From: Gammaproteobacteria bacterium | Lineage (GTDB): Bacteria; Pseudomonadota; Gammaproteobacteria; Steroidobacterales; Woeseiaceae | Direction of reading: 5' to 3' | Assembly (NCBI GenBank): GCA_029884455.1 | Contig: JAOUHU010000018.1 | Span: 1-48,053, forward strand | Length of the DNA stretch: 48,053 nt | Shown: one piece after another, positions 1-8,779 of the stretch | Layout: the number at the start of each line of letters is the position of its first letter | How positions within the stretch are numbered: position 1 is the first letter of the stretch | Position numbers and translations under genes: made by a program | The notes under the pieces: generated by a model | Databases searched by the model: none | What the model saw: only the letters and a program-made list of their open reading frames with translations | What the model was told of the DNA's origin: nothing

Positions 1-45
1 TACGGCCCGAGCACCTTCGAACCACAGGCCGTGCCGCACCACTAG
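1..45 (+). CDS. C-terminal end of an upstream gene (partial, uncertain)
   Basis: Frame 1 is open from the window edge for 14 codons (ends ...FEPQAVPHH) and stops at TAG 43-45, 65 bases before deoB. It could be the tail of a gene in the same operon. The fragment is too short to identify. It could also be chance, since any frame stays open this long fairly often. Confidence 0.3.
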   Translation, partial: YGPSTFEPQAVPHH

Positions 46-110
46 CGACCTCGGTCGAGAAACATCCCGTAGCCGGGTCCTGCCCGGCGCCGATCTGATA
101 AAGTACGGCC
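46..110 (+). promoter_or_regulatory. leader before deoB with a small hairpin
   Basis: This short gap holds a 6-bp inverted repeat (GCCGGG at 72-77 and CCCGGC at 83-88, 5-base loop). No T-tract follows, so it is not a rho-independent terminator. No convincing -35/-10 pair was seen, and deoB may be read from an upstream promoter. Confidence 0.25.
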
Positions 111-1316
111 ATGGGCAGGGCAATCATTGCGGTTCTGGATTCGTTTGGTGTTGGCGCAACGGCTGACGCTGACAGGTTCGGCGACGTGGGCGCCGATACC
201 TTTGGTCATGTCGCCGCAGTTCGCGCGGACTCTGCGCAGGGCCCGCTAAAGCTTCCCAATCTTGCCAGGCTCGGATTGTTTCACGCAGGTCGCGACAGCA
301 CCGGCCGGTTTGCCCCGGGAGCGATCGAAGACACCGAAATTATTGGCGCTTATGGCTTTGCCGAGGAACTCTCAAGCGGCAAGGACACGCCCAGCGGCCA
401 CTGGGAAGTTGCCGGCGTGCCGGTGCTCTTCGACTGGGGCTACTTCACCAAAAAGACCGACACCTTTCCTCCCGAGCTGCTCGAAAAACTGATTGCAAAG
501 GCCGGGCTGCCAGGTGTGATCGGTAACTGTCACGCGTCGGGGACGACAATAATTGCGGAACTCGGCGAGGAGCACGTACGCACCGGCAAGCCGATCGTCT
601 ACACCTCGGCCGACAGCGTGTTCCAGATCGCCTGTCATGAAGAAGCTTTCGGTCTGCAGCGCCTGTACGCGCTTTGCGATATCGCACGCGAGCTCGTCGA
701 TGAATACAACATCGGTCGAATCATTGCCCGGCCGTTCACTGGTAAGGACGCCGCCTCGTTCGTGCGCACCGGCAATCGCCGCGACCTGACCACGCCGCCG
801 CATGCGCCGACGCTGCTCGACAAGCTCATCGCCGATGGCGGCGAAGTAATCAGCGTTGGCAAGATTTCAGATATCTACGCGCACCAGGGCATCAGCAAGA
901 AAATCAAGGCGACCGGCAATGCCGCGTTGTTCGATGCAACACTTGATGCCTTGCGTGATGCCCCGGATCGCAGCATCGTATTCACGAATTTCGTCGACTT
1001 CGACATGCTGTATGGGCATCGTCGCGACGTTCAGGGTTATGCCGCCGCTCTCGAGTATTTCGACCGGCGCCTGCCAGAACTGTTTGCGCTCATGCAGGAC
1101 GACGATATTCTCGTAATTTGCGCCGACCATGGCTGCGACCCGACCTGGCCGGGCTCGGATCACACGCGCGAGCACATCCCGGTGCTCGCCTACGGCAGTG
1201 GCGTCAAACCCGGGCCGATCGGCAAACGCAAGACATTCGCTGATATCGGTCAGTCACTGGCGAGTTTCTTCGACCTGTCACCGATGGACTACGGCACCAG
1301 CTTCCTGCATGGATAA
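111..1316 (+). CDS. deoB: phosphopentomutase DeoB
   Basis: Interconverts (deoxy)ribose 1-phosphate and (deoxy)ribose 5-phosphate in the cytoplasm, linking nucleoside phosphorolysis to central metabolism. The 401-residue protein has the usual family length and the alkaline-phosphatase-superfamily metal motifs: DSFGVG at 10-15, [10 protein letters not shown] at 90-99 with the phosphate-carrying Thr93, VDFD...GH with Asp298 and His303, ADHG with Asp339 and His340, and His351 in SDHTREH. These match the two-Mn site known for bacterial phosphopentomutases. The ATG follows the leader directly. The downstream gene begins inside the deoB stop region (8-base overlap). It should take sugar 1-phosphate from the deoA product at the far end of the window. 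No deoC is present here to cleave deoxyribose 5-phosphate. Confidence 0.96.
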   Translation: MGRAIIAVLDSFGVGATADADRFGDVGADTFGHVAAVRADSAQGPLKLPNLARLGLFHAGRDSTGRFAPGAIEDTEIIGAYGFAEELSSGKDTPSGHWEVAGVPVLFDWGYFTKKTDTFPPELLEKLIAKAGLPGVIGNCHASGTTIIAELGEEHVRTGKPIVYTSADSVFQIACHEEAFGLQRLYALCDIARELVDEYNIGRIIARPFTGKDAASFVRTGNRRDLTTPPHAPTLLDKLIADGGEVISVGKISDIYAHQGISKKIKATGNAALFDATLDALRDAPDRSIVFTNFVDFDMLYGHRRDVQGYAAALEYFDRRLPELFALMQDDDILVICADHGCDPTWPGSDHTREHIPVLAYGSGVKPGPIGKRKTFADIGQSLASFFDLSPMDYGTSFLHG

Positions 1317-3147
1317 ACTGTTCGCCGAACTCAAGCGGCGCAATGTGATTCGCGTCGCGGGCGTCTATGGCGTTGTTGGCTGGCTGCTGGCACAGGTCGC
1401 AACTACACTCGAACAGGCGCTGGGGCTGCCGGCATGGTTTGACGCACTTATCATTGCACTGCTGTTGATCGGTTTGCCCATTGCGCTGGTGCTTGCGTGG
1501 GCGTTCGAGCTCACGCCCGAGGGCGTAGTGCGCACCGAGAGCGTTCCTGAGGGCGCCAGCATTACGCCCGAAACGGGTCGCAAGCTTGACTACACGATCG
1601 TCGCGGGCCTCGCAGTACTCGGCGCGATGATGGTCTGGCAGCAGCTGTCGCATGCACCGCAGGTGGACGCGACCGCGGGCGCGGATACGGCCATCGAATC
1701 CGTGGCGGGCGGACCGCAGGTCGCGTCGATTGCCGTGCTGCCGTGCTGCCGTTCGCCGACCTGTCGCCGGGCGGCGACCAGGAATATTTTTCCGACGGCA
1801 TTGCCGAAGAGATCCTTAACGTCCTGGTTGGGGTGAAGGGGCTGGATATCGTGTCCCGGACCTCGTCATTCCAGTTCAAAGGCCGTGAGCTCGGCATTCC
1901 CGAAATTGCGGGGCTACTCAAAGTGCGTCACGTTGTCGAAGGCAGTGTGCGCAAGTCCGGCGAAACCATTCGGGTCACCGCGCAGCTCATCGATGCGAGC
2001 AACGACAAGCACCTGTGGTCGAATACCTACGATCGGCCACTGACCGCGGAGAATATTTTCGCGATCCAGGACGAGATCGCAAATTCGATCGTTACGGCTC
2101 TGAGCCAGACCCTGGGGCTGAGCGAACTGGGTGCCGTAGCGGTCGGCACTTCCACCCATAACCTGTCGGCGTACGAAAGATTCCTGCAGGCGCGACCGTT
2201 GTTCAATGCGCGTGTGCGGCTCGACGAGGCGGACAAGTTGCTGGCCGACGCGCTGCTGCAGGACCCAGGCTTCGTCAAGGCACTCGAGATGCGCGCGGCC
2301 TTGCAGACCCTGATGGTCGAATACGGTTTTTCCGCGCAATCGCGGCAGGACGCCGAGCGGCAGTCGGACAAACTTGCCGAGCGGGCACTCGCCATCGAGC
2401 CGCAGAGTTCAGCCGCACTTGCTGTACTCGGCAAGAATGCCGCTACCGCGGTCGAAGACCGGCGCGGCACCAAGTCGTACAAGGAACTCATCGAAATGTT
2501 CGACCGTGCCTTGCAGATCGACCCGCGCAATGCCTCCGCGTTGAACTGGCGTGGGCTGCGCTACCTGATGGTCGGCCGTATGGATGAGGCGCTCGCCGAT
2601 TTCGCGAGTTGCAGGGCCATCGAGCCTTATTACCTGCCCTGTGTCGAAAATTACATCAGCACCTTGGGCGACATGGGCCGTGACGAGGAATCGCTGCAGG
2701 CCTGGCGCGAAGCGCTGAATATGAGTGCCACGAAAGTCTATAACGCCGATCTGCCGGTGCTGGCGCGTATGGGTGAAGAACTGGCATTCAAGCTGGTAAC
2801 GAACGATCAACAAATACTCGGGGGGCTGGAGCCGGCATGACGAGTTGTATGACGCCTACCGACACCCCGAACTCGATCATTCAGAACTGATCGAATCGAT
2901 TCGCTCATATATGTCAGCTAACAAGAATAGCGAGTCTAACAGCTTCAAATTTATCGTGCTGCCCATTGGTGAAATCTGGGACCACCCGGATGGTGTGTAT
3001 CTATGGGACCAGTCGGCGGCCTGGTATCGGCAAACCGACGCGTTCAAATCCTATGTGCGCGATATCGGCGTGCTCGACTATTGGCACGAATTCGGCTTTC
3101 CGGCGCAATGCCGGCCGCTGGGCAGCGATGACTTCGAGTGTGACTAG
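1309..3147 (+). pseudogene. TolB-like/TPR membrane protein, broken by two frameshifts
   Basis: The reading frame starts at ATG 1309 ([13 protein letters not shown], typical of TolB-like 'adenylate cyclase-associated' TPR proteins). It has hydrophobic segments near residues 14-31, 44-66 and 95-110, then enters a TolB/FlgO-like domain at IAVLPFADLSPGGDQEYFSDG. That domain is interrupted at 1733-1752 by an 8-bp tandem duplication (unit CCGTGCTG), which shifts the frame. Translation continues at about 1749-2840 with the rest of the TolB-like domain and TPR-like helices. It shifts again at a six-G run (2820-2825); losing one G joins it to a tail ending at TAG 3147 (HDELYDAYRHPELDH). Removing 8+1 bases gives one 609-residue frame. 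It may be a decayed gene, a phase-variable gene or two sequencing errors. No catalytic cyclase domain is seen, and a role in nucleoside use is not evident. Confidence 0.85.
1733..1752 (+). repeat. 8-bp tandem duplication causing a frameshift
   Basis: CCGTGCTG occurs at 1733-1740 and again at 1741-1748, followed by a partial third copy CCGT. Deleting one unit restores the conserved IAVLPFADLS motif in frame. The repeat length is not a multiple of three, so gain or loss of one unit switches the gene on or off. Confidence 0.85.
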
Positions 3148-3159
3148 GCGTTGGCCGGG

Positions 3160-4578
3160 CTAGTCGGCGCGATTGCGCTCGGCCAGCGAGCTTTGGATCC
3201 TTGCTGCCAATGCGCGCGCTTCTGTCGCGACCCTGGCGGTGTCGATCGTTAGTAACTCGCGCTCGTCCATGAGCAGCTTGCCGTCGACAATCACTGACAC
3301 GACATCCTGCTCGTCGCTGACGTAAACAAGATGCGAAATAACATCGAAAGTCGGGACATGATGCACATCGTCAAACGCGACCTGGATCAGGTCGGCGCGC
3401 TTGCCGGGCTCTAGGGAACCGATCGTGTCGCCCATGCCGATGGCAATTGCACCGCCGCGCGTTGCCATGGCCAGCACCACGTTCGCCGGCAGCACCTCGG
3501 GGTTCATCTGTTCCACTTTTTGCAGGAAGGCGGCGAGGCGCATCTCCTCCCACATGTCGAGATCATTGTTGCTGGCCGCACCATCGGTGCCCAGGCCGAC
3601 GCGCACGCCAGCCTGCAACATTTTCGTCACCGGTGAAATGCCGGATGCGAGCTTCATATTCGAGCTCGGGTTGTGGATGACGCCCACCTGGCGTTCAGCC
3701 AGGATCGGAATTTCGACATCGGTTGGCCAGACGACGTGCGCCGCGATGACAGGTCCGTCAAAAAAACCGATGTCCTCGTACATCTGGATACTGGTCTTGC
3801 CATAGGTGTCCAGCGAATATTGCAACTCAAACGGCGACTCGGAAACGTGAATGCTGATCGGCACGCCCAGCTCGTTGGCCGCCGTGCGCGTTGCCTGCAA
3901 TTGTGCGGCGTTCAGCGTGTAGTTGGCGTGTGGCCCGAATATCGGCGTAATGCGACTATTGCGGTCTTTCCAGCGGCCAATGAACTCACTGCCCTTTTTG
4001 ATCGAGTCTGCGGCGTTCTCGGCGTCGGGGCTGCGCTGGTCGATCACCGTGGCTGACACCAGGGCACGCAATCCGCAACGTTCGACTACGTCCGCAACCA
4101 CATCACCGTAGTAGTACATGTCTACAAATGTCGTCGTGCCGCCGCGAATCATTTCCCAGCAGGCAAGCTCGGTGCCGATGCGCACAAACTCCGCGTCAAC
4201 GAATTCGACTTCGGCCGGGAAAATGTAATTGTTGAGCCAGTCCATCAGGGCGAGGTCGTCGGCGACACCGCGCAACAGTGTCATTGCCGCATGCGAGTGG
4301 CCGTTGACCAACCCGGGCATCAGAATGCGCTGCCCGCCGGAGATCGTCTCCGCAGCCGTATAGCGTGCCGTGATGTCGTCGCCGTCGCCGACCGCGATAA
4401 TGATGCCGTCATCGATCGCAACCGCGCCATTGTCGATCACCGTGCCGGCGGCATCCATGGTCACGACCGACTGTCCCATGACGATCAGGTCGATCTTGTC
4501 ACTGCCATTACTGCTCGTGCAGCCGCCGTGGCCAAGCAGCAGCAGCGACAGCGTGATGCTATGAATCATTTTTCGCAT
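3160..4578 (-). CDS. lipoprotein amidohydrolase, MTA/SAH/adenosine-type deaminase
   Basis: Metal-dependent deaminase of the TRZ/ATZ-MtaD branch of the amidohydrolase superfamily, which deaminates adenine-ring nucleosides (S-adenosylhomocysteine, methylthioadenosine, adenosine). The start is ATG 4578, giving 472 residues with a lipoprotein signal ending in the lipobox-like GHGGC (Cys20). The mature enzyme would therefore sit in the periplasm or on a membrane, unlike the usual cytoplasmic MtaD. Metal and catalytic residues are visible: NGHSH (His94, His96), SIHVSES (His244, Glu247), AAH (His281) and GTDG (Asp332). A longer upstream extension lacks a signal and overlaps the divergent gene. It is divergent from the NUP gene with 36 bases between them. 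The exact substrate (adenosine, SAH, guanine or other) cannot be read from the sequence. Confidence 0.88.
   Translation of the reverse strand: MRKMIHSITLSLLLLGHGGCTSSNGSDKIDLIVMGQSVVTMDAAGTVIDNGAVAIDDGIIIAVGDGDDITARYTAAETISGGQRILMPGLVNGHSHAAMTLLRGVADDLALMDWLNNYIFPAEVEFVDAEFVRIGTELACWEMIRGGTTTFVDMYYYGDVVADVVERCGLRALVSATVIDQRSPDAENAADSIKKGSEFIGRWKDRNSRITPIFGPHANYTLNAAQLQATRTAANELGVPISIHVSESPFELQYSLDTYGKTSIQMYEDIGFFDGPVIAAHVVWPTDVEIPILAERQVGVIHNPSSNMKLASGISPVTKMLQAGVRVGLGTDGAASNNDLDMWEEMRLAAFLQKVEQMNPEVLPANVVLAMATRGGAIAIGMGDTIGSLEPGKRADLIQVAFDDVHHVPTFDVISHLVYVSDEQDVVSVIVDGKLLMDERELLTIDTARVATEARALAARIQSSLAERNRAD
4562..4568 (+). promoter_or_regulatory. TGAATCA motif near the deaminase/NUP divergent starts
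   Basis: TGAATCA lies within the first codons of the amidohydrolase, 47 bases before the NUP start. The same heptamer occurs upstream of TonB receptor 1 (15757-15763) and of the pyrimidine operon (45530-45536). It could be a shared operator half-site. A chance match is quite possible for a heptamer. Confidence 0.2.
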
Positions 4579-4614
4579 GCCGTATTCTGACACAAATAAT
4601 AAGGGGAGACAGTG

Positions 4615-5694
4615 ATGCCGCATCTGTGTACGCGCACCAGCAATTTTATGATTCCATTGCTCGCCGGCCTGTTGTTGCTCGGTTGCGCACCGGCGCCAGA
4701 ACGTATCGAGGTCAAGGTTGTCGTGATGGCAATGTTCGAGCGCGGCGAGGCGCGTGGTGACGTGCCCGGGGAATTGCAGTTTTGGCTCGAGCGCCTCGAC
4801 ATGCAAACCGAATACGACTTTCCACTCGGCCTGGGCAACCTGTATATGAATGACGCCGGCGTCATGGCGGTGCTGCTCGGCGGTGGCATACCGAATGCGA
4901 CCGCCACGACGCTCGCACTGGGCCTCGATGATCGCTTCGACTTCCGCCACAGCTATTGGCTGGTAGCGGGCATAGCCGGTGGTGACCCTGCCGACCTGTC
5001 GCTGGGATCCGCCGCCTGGGCACGGCACATAGTCGATGGTGACCTGCTGTACGAGATCGACGGCCGCGAGATTCCGCAGGATTGGCCTTACGGCATGATG
5101 CCGTTGGGCACACGCGCGCCGGCCACGGATCCTTCGGACCTCGCCGGTGGCTGGACCGTCAATACCATTGCCTATTCATTGCACGATGGGCTGGTGAACT
5201 GGGCGTATTCCCTCACGCGCGATATCGAGCTTGACGATGCGCCCGGGATCGCCGCCTATCGCGAACACTACACGACGTATCCTGCAGCGCAGCAGCCACC
5301 ATTCGTAACCATCGGCGATACCATGAGCTCGAGTACCTACTGGCATGGCGAACTGATGACCCGTTGGGCCAACGACTGGGTGCAGCTCTATCGTGGCAGG
5401 GATGCGAACCTCATGACCTCGAACATGGAGGACAGCGGCACGCTTACCGCGCTGCACCGCCTGGCCAACGATGGGCGCATTGACGTCAATCGCATCCTGG
5501 TGCTGCGCACGGCCAGCAACTTCACCATGCCGCCCCAGGGACGGAGCGCGGAGTGGAGCCACACGCAGCCTTACCCCGACAATGGTCGGCCTGCACTGGA
5601 AGCCGCATTCCGCGTGGGGAATGCCGTGGTTCAGGCGCTGCTCGCTGATTGGGAACAATATCGCAACACGCTGCCGCGGGCGGACGCACCATGA
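4615..5694 (+). CDS. NUP-family lipoprotein (purine nucleoside phosphorylase/hydrolase-like)
   Basis: Matches by eye the family named 'purine nucleoside permease' (NUP, after the Candida protein), which belongs to the nucleoside phosphorylase/nucleosidase fold superfamily. The 359-residue product starts at ATG 4615 behind an AGGGGAG ribosome site and has a lipobox LLGC (Cys24). The mature part shows no membrane helices, so it cannot itself be a channel or carrier. Typical stretches include GGGIPNATATTLALG (about 85-100), VAGIAGGDP (about 120) and SNMEDSGT (about 267). Its stop overlaps the start of the AzgA purine permease (ATGA). The arrangement suggests that it frees purine base from nucleoside in the periplasm, for import by AzgA. 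Whether it uses phosphate or water is unknown. Confidence 0.87.
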   Translation: MPHLCTRTSNFMIPLLAGLLLLGCAPAPERIEVKVVVMAMFERGEARGDVPGELQFWLERLDMQTEYDFPLGLGNLYMNDAGVMAVLLGGGIPNATATTLALGLDDRFDFRHSYWLVAGIAGGDPADLSLGSAAWARHIVDGDLLYEIDGREIPQDWPYGMMPLGTRAPATDPSDLAGGWTVNTIAYSLHDGLVNWAYSLTRDIELDDAPGIAAYREHYTTYPAAQQPPFVTIGDTMSSSTYWHGELMTRWANDWVQLYRGRDANLMTSNMEDSGTLTALHRLANDGRIDVNRILVLRTASNFTMPPQGRSAEWSHTQPYPDNGRPALEAAFRVGNAVVQALLADWEQYRNTLPRADAP

Positions 5695-6986
5695 AAATGC
5701 TGAACAGGCTGTTTGAGCTGGACAAGCACGCAACCACTGTGCGCGTCGAAGTCATGGCGGGCGTGACGACATTTCTGACCATGGCCTATATCACGGTCGT
5801 AAACCCGTCGATTCTGTCGGCCGCGGGCATGGATTTCGGCGCAGTCTTTGTTGCAACCTGCATAGCCGCGGCCATCGGCAGTGTGATCATGGGGCTGTAC
5901 GCCAACTATCCGATTGCCCAGGCACCCGGCATGGGGCAGAACGCTTTTTTTACCTTCAGCGTCGTGCTCGGTATGGGGCACAGCTGGCAGACAGCGCTGG
6001 GCGCGGTGTTCGTATCGGGCATGATCTTCGTCGTTCTCAGTGTTTTGCCCGTGCGCGAATGGCTCATCAACGCGATCCCGCGCAGTCTCAAGCTCGGTAT
6101 GGCTGCCGGTATCGGCCTGTTCCTGGGTTTTATTGCGTTCAAGAACGCGGGCATCGTAGTACAGAACGATGCGACCTTTGTGACACTGGGCAATATCGTC
6201 AGTTTTGAGCCACTCGTTTGCCTTGCCGCATTTGTCATTATCGCGGCGCTTGCCGCACGACGCGTACGCGGTGCCGTGATCATCGGCATACTCGCGGCAA
6301 CCGTGGTCGGCTGGCTGTTCGGCAAAAACGAATTTCACGGCCTGCTCGCCATGCCACCGTCGCCGGCGCCGGTTTTGCTGCAGCTCGATATTGCGGCGGC
6401 CCTGCAATGGTCGATGCTGACTGTGATTCTGTCGATGCTCATCGTTGATGTCTTCGATACGGCCGGCACGCTGATCGGTGTTGCAACGCGTGCCGGGCTC
6501 GTTGATGCGGACGGCAAATTGCCACGTATCGGCAAGGCGCTGTTATCCGACTCGACCGCAACTGTGGTCGGCGCCATAGCCGGTACGTCCTCGACCACGA
6601 GCTATATCGAAAGTGCCGCTGGCGTCGAAGCGGGCGGGCGTACCGGGCTCACGGCGGTTGTCTGCGGCCTGCTGTTTATCGGCTGCCTGTTCTTCGCGCC
6701 ACTTGCGCAGAGCGTGCCGGCGTATGCAACTGCAGCGGCTTTGCTTTTTGTCGCATGCCTCATGACGCGCAGTCTTGCCGATATCGACTGGCCGGACGTC
6801 ACCGAAAGCGCGCCGGCCGTAGTGGCTGCCATCACCATGCCGCTGGCATTTTCCATCGCCGAAGGCATTGGCCTTGGCTTTATCAGCTATGTGCTTATCA
6901 AGCTTGTCAGTGGCAGGGCGCGCGACTGCTCTCCCGCGGCATTCGTGATCGCTGCGATATTTGCGCTCAAATACCTGTTTCTCTAG
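5691..6986 (+). CDS. AzgA-type purine base permease (NCS2 superfamily)
   Basis: Proton-coupled inner-membrane importer for adenine, guanine or hypoxanthine. The 431-residue protein begins MKMLNRLFELDKH and has the family hallmark MAGVTTFLTMAYI in the first helix, then NPSIL and the APGMGQNAFF loop (about residues 76-85). Around twelve hydrophobic segments follow, with a DVFDTAGTLIG motif in the second half (about 255) and GTSSTTSYIESAAGVEAGGRTG (described here by its halves GTSSTTSYIES and AAGVEAGGRTG). These fit the AzgA/PbuG/GhxP branch rather than uracil or xanthine carriers. The start is ATG 5691, overlapping the NUP stop, so the two are translationally coupled. It converges with the kinase-fusion gene, and the two stops overlap (6983-6986). 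Confidence 0.94.
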   Translation: MKMLNRLFELDKHATTVRVEVMAGVTTFLTMAYITVVNPSILSAAGMDFGAVFVATCIAAAIGSVIMGLYANYPIAQAPGMGQNAFFTFSVVLGMGHSWQTALGAVFVSGMIFVVLSVLPVREWLINAIPRSLKLGMAAGIGLFLGFIAFKNAGIVVQNDATFVTLGNIVSFEPLVCLAAFVIIAALAARRVRGAVIIGILAATVVGWLFGKNEFHGLLAMPPSPAPVLLQLDIAAALQWSMLTVILSMLIVDVFDTAGTLIGVATRAGLVDADGKLPRIGKALLSDSTATVVGAIAGTSSTTSYIESAAGVEAGGRTGLTAVVCGLLFIGCLFFAPLAQSVPAYATAAALLFVACLMTRSLADIDWPDVTESAPAVVAAITMPLAFSIAEGIGLGFISYVLIKLVSGRARDCSPAAFVIAAIFALKYLFL

Positions 6987-8764
6987 TAGAAACTCGTGCG
7001 TCGCACGGGCTGGAACAAGTCTCTGCGATGTGCACAAACGGCGTCGACTGCACAGTGCGCGCAGTCGGGCGGAGTCATTTCGGGGCAGCGCTCGCGCGCC
7101 TGGAAAAAGAACCAGTCAACGGCACCCATGCTTTTGCCCGACAGCGTTACGAGTTGCTGCATGGCGCGAAAAGCCGCGTAGCGCACCGCCCACTCGTCAC
7201 TCTCGGGTAACAGGGCGCGCCGCACCAGTCGTTCCCGGAGCGTGTGCTCGCGCACCTCGATGAGGCCCATGCGCAGGCAGGACCGCATCACATGGTAGTC
7301 GACAATTGGTGGCACGTCGGCGGCACCGCCGGCGAGCCATGCCTCGGGACGCTGCAACAGAATCACGGCCAGCAAAGCTGATTTCTTGCGCAGTGGATCT
7401 TCCTTGTAGCCGCCGATGTGATCGAGCAATTGCAGCAGCGCGGCGACGGGAGCCTCTGCGGCATTGATTTTTTGCAGCGCGATTTGCGGTGTCAGTCCGA
7501 GCGCAAGCATGTCGCGCCCATAGGCGCGTGCCAGGGCGAGATGCGTATCGAGCTCGGGCATCGGTTCACTGCCATCGTCGGCCAACAGCACCGCCCGCAG
7601 CTGCTTGTCGGTCAGGTTCGCCTGGGCTGCAGGCGCCAGCCGCTCCGGGTCGTCCCGCAGCCAGCGCATCCAGGCCCGGAACAGGTAAAACGCGCCTTTG
7701 CGTTGTTCGCCATCGATCGTTGCAACCAGTGGCCGGTCGTAGTGACTGTCCGTCGCGCTCCAGAAGCCGAACTGCTGCAGCGAAGTTGCGAAAAAGTAAT
7801 CGTGCGCTGCCGGGTGATCCCTTGCCGGCAGGTCCGGCCCGGTGAATGCAAAGGGCGTGATCTCGGGCAGCCCGGCAATCAACGTGGCAATGCGGCCCAG
7901 TTGTTCGACGTTTACAACGACTCGCTCATCCATTGCAGCGGCCGGCGCTGGCGAGTTGTCGAGCAGTGCGGTGGGACCGATCGCGGTCGTCATCTCTGCG
8001 GCGAGCGGCATGGCGTGGCGCGCTGCCATGACGGGATGCAGGCCTGCGGCAACGCCAACCAGCGCCGCGCCGCAAAAAGTATCGCCGGCACCGGTCGGGT
8101 CGAGCATCTCGACTGCGACACCGGCCAGGTCGGTCAGGGCGTCGCCCTTCACGACGGTGGCGCCGCGCTGCCCGCGGGTGACGAACAGCAACTGTCCCGG
8201 CCGCGAACGGACCGCCGCTAGGGAACCGAACAGGCGAATCGCTTCAGCCTCGTTCATGAAGAAGATATCGGCGGCCTGCAGCACGGCAAGTGCATCCTCC
8301 GGTTGCTTATCGATGAGCGTCAGCGCGGTGCCTGCAGAAATGCAGCGCGCGCCGCGCTCGCGGCAGGCCCGCAGGAAGGCGCGCTGCCGGCCGATATCGC
8401 CAAGCGGGACGAGATGTACACAGTCGAAGCCGGACAGGTCGTCGGGGAGCCCGGATGGTGACAGTGAGCCTTCGGCCCCGAAAAATGCGTTGACGTAGGT
8501 CGTACGGCCGTTGCGGTGATTGATCTCAAAGCGTGCCAGGTCATCCGCTGCGATCGAGGGGCCGAGCCAACGGAGGTTCGTGGCGACGGCGCGCAGCGCG
8601 TCCGGCATCGGCTCGGGACGTGGAGCAAACAGCGTGACCGCCGCGCCGCTCCGATGTGCGGCCATGGCCGTATACATGCCCGCACCACCGGCGACGATTT
8701 CTTCACGGCCGTCGAGCCTGTCCAGCGATGCACCGCCAACAACCAGTATGCGTGCTGCGGCCAC
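6983..8764 (-). CDS. PfkB-family kinase fused to a Cys4 HhH-glycosylase-like domain
   Basis: A 593-residue two-part protein with a GTG start. Residues 1 to about 275 are a PfkB/ribokinase-family sugar or nucleoside kinase: VVGGASLD near the start, NEAEA at 171-175, and the anion-hole/catalytic motif DPTGAGDTF at 222-230 (Asp228 as base). Residues from about 285 to 593 form a second, mostly helical domain. It carries HDYFFATSLQQFGFW (321-335), ATIDGEQRKG (348-357), PIVDYHVMR (486-494) and a terminal cluster C560-x7-C568-x2-C571-x5-C577. The cluster spacing resembles the [4Fe-4S] loop of helix-hairpin-helix base-excision glycosylases, and the wider pattern recalls queuosine-salvage glycosylase-like folds; this comparison is from memory. 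It lies 15 bases after the 5'-nucleotidase, so it probably handles a nucleoside or its phosphate. The substrate is unknown. Confidence 0.85.
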   Translation of the reverse strand: MAAARILVVGGASLDRLDGREEIVAGGAGMYTAMAAHRSGAAVTLFAPRPEPMPDALRAVATNLRWLGPSIAADDLARFEINHRNGRTTYVNAFFGAEGSLSPSGLPDDLSGFDCVHLVPLGDIGRQRAFLRACRERGARCISAGTALTLIDKQPEDALAVLQAADIFFMNEAEAIRLFGSLAAVRSRPGQLLFVTRGQRGATVVKGDALTDLAGVAVEMLDPTGAGDTFCGAALVGVAAGLHPVMAARHAMPLAAEMTTAIGPTALLDNSPAPAAAMDERVVVNVEQLGRIATLIAGLPEITPFAFTGPDLPARDHPAAHDYFFATSLQQFGFWSATDSHYDRPLVATIDGEQRKGAFYLFRAWMRWLRDDPERLAPAAQANLTDKQLRAVLLADDGSEPMPELDTHLALARAYGRDMLALGLTPQIALQKINAAEAPVAALLQLLDHIGGYKEDPLRKKSALLAVILLQRPEAWLAGGAADVPPIVDYHVMRSCLRMGLIEVREHTLRERLVRRALLPESDEWAVRYAAFRAMQQLVTLSGKSMGAVDWFFFQARERCPEMTPPDCAHCAVDAVCAHRRDLFQPVRRTSFY

Positions 8765-8779
8765 TGCGCTTGTGCAGGT

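Noticed and set aside
72..88. Hairpin before deoB as a terminator
   Set aside because: The stem is only 6 bp and no T-tract follows.
4579..5028. N-terminal extension of the amidohydrolase on the minus strand
   Set aside because: It is open reading frame only by chance, overlaps the NUP gene on the other strand and would bury the lipoprotein signal that begins at 4578.
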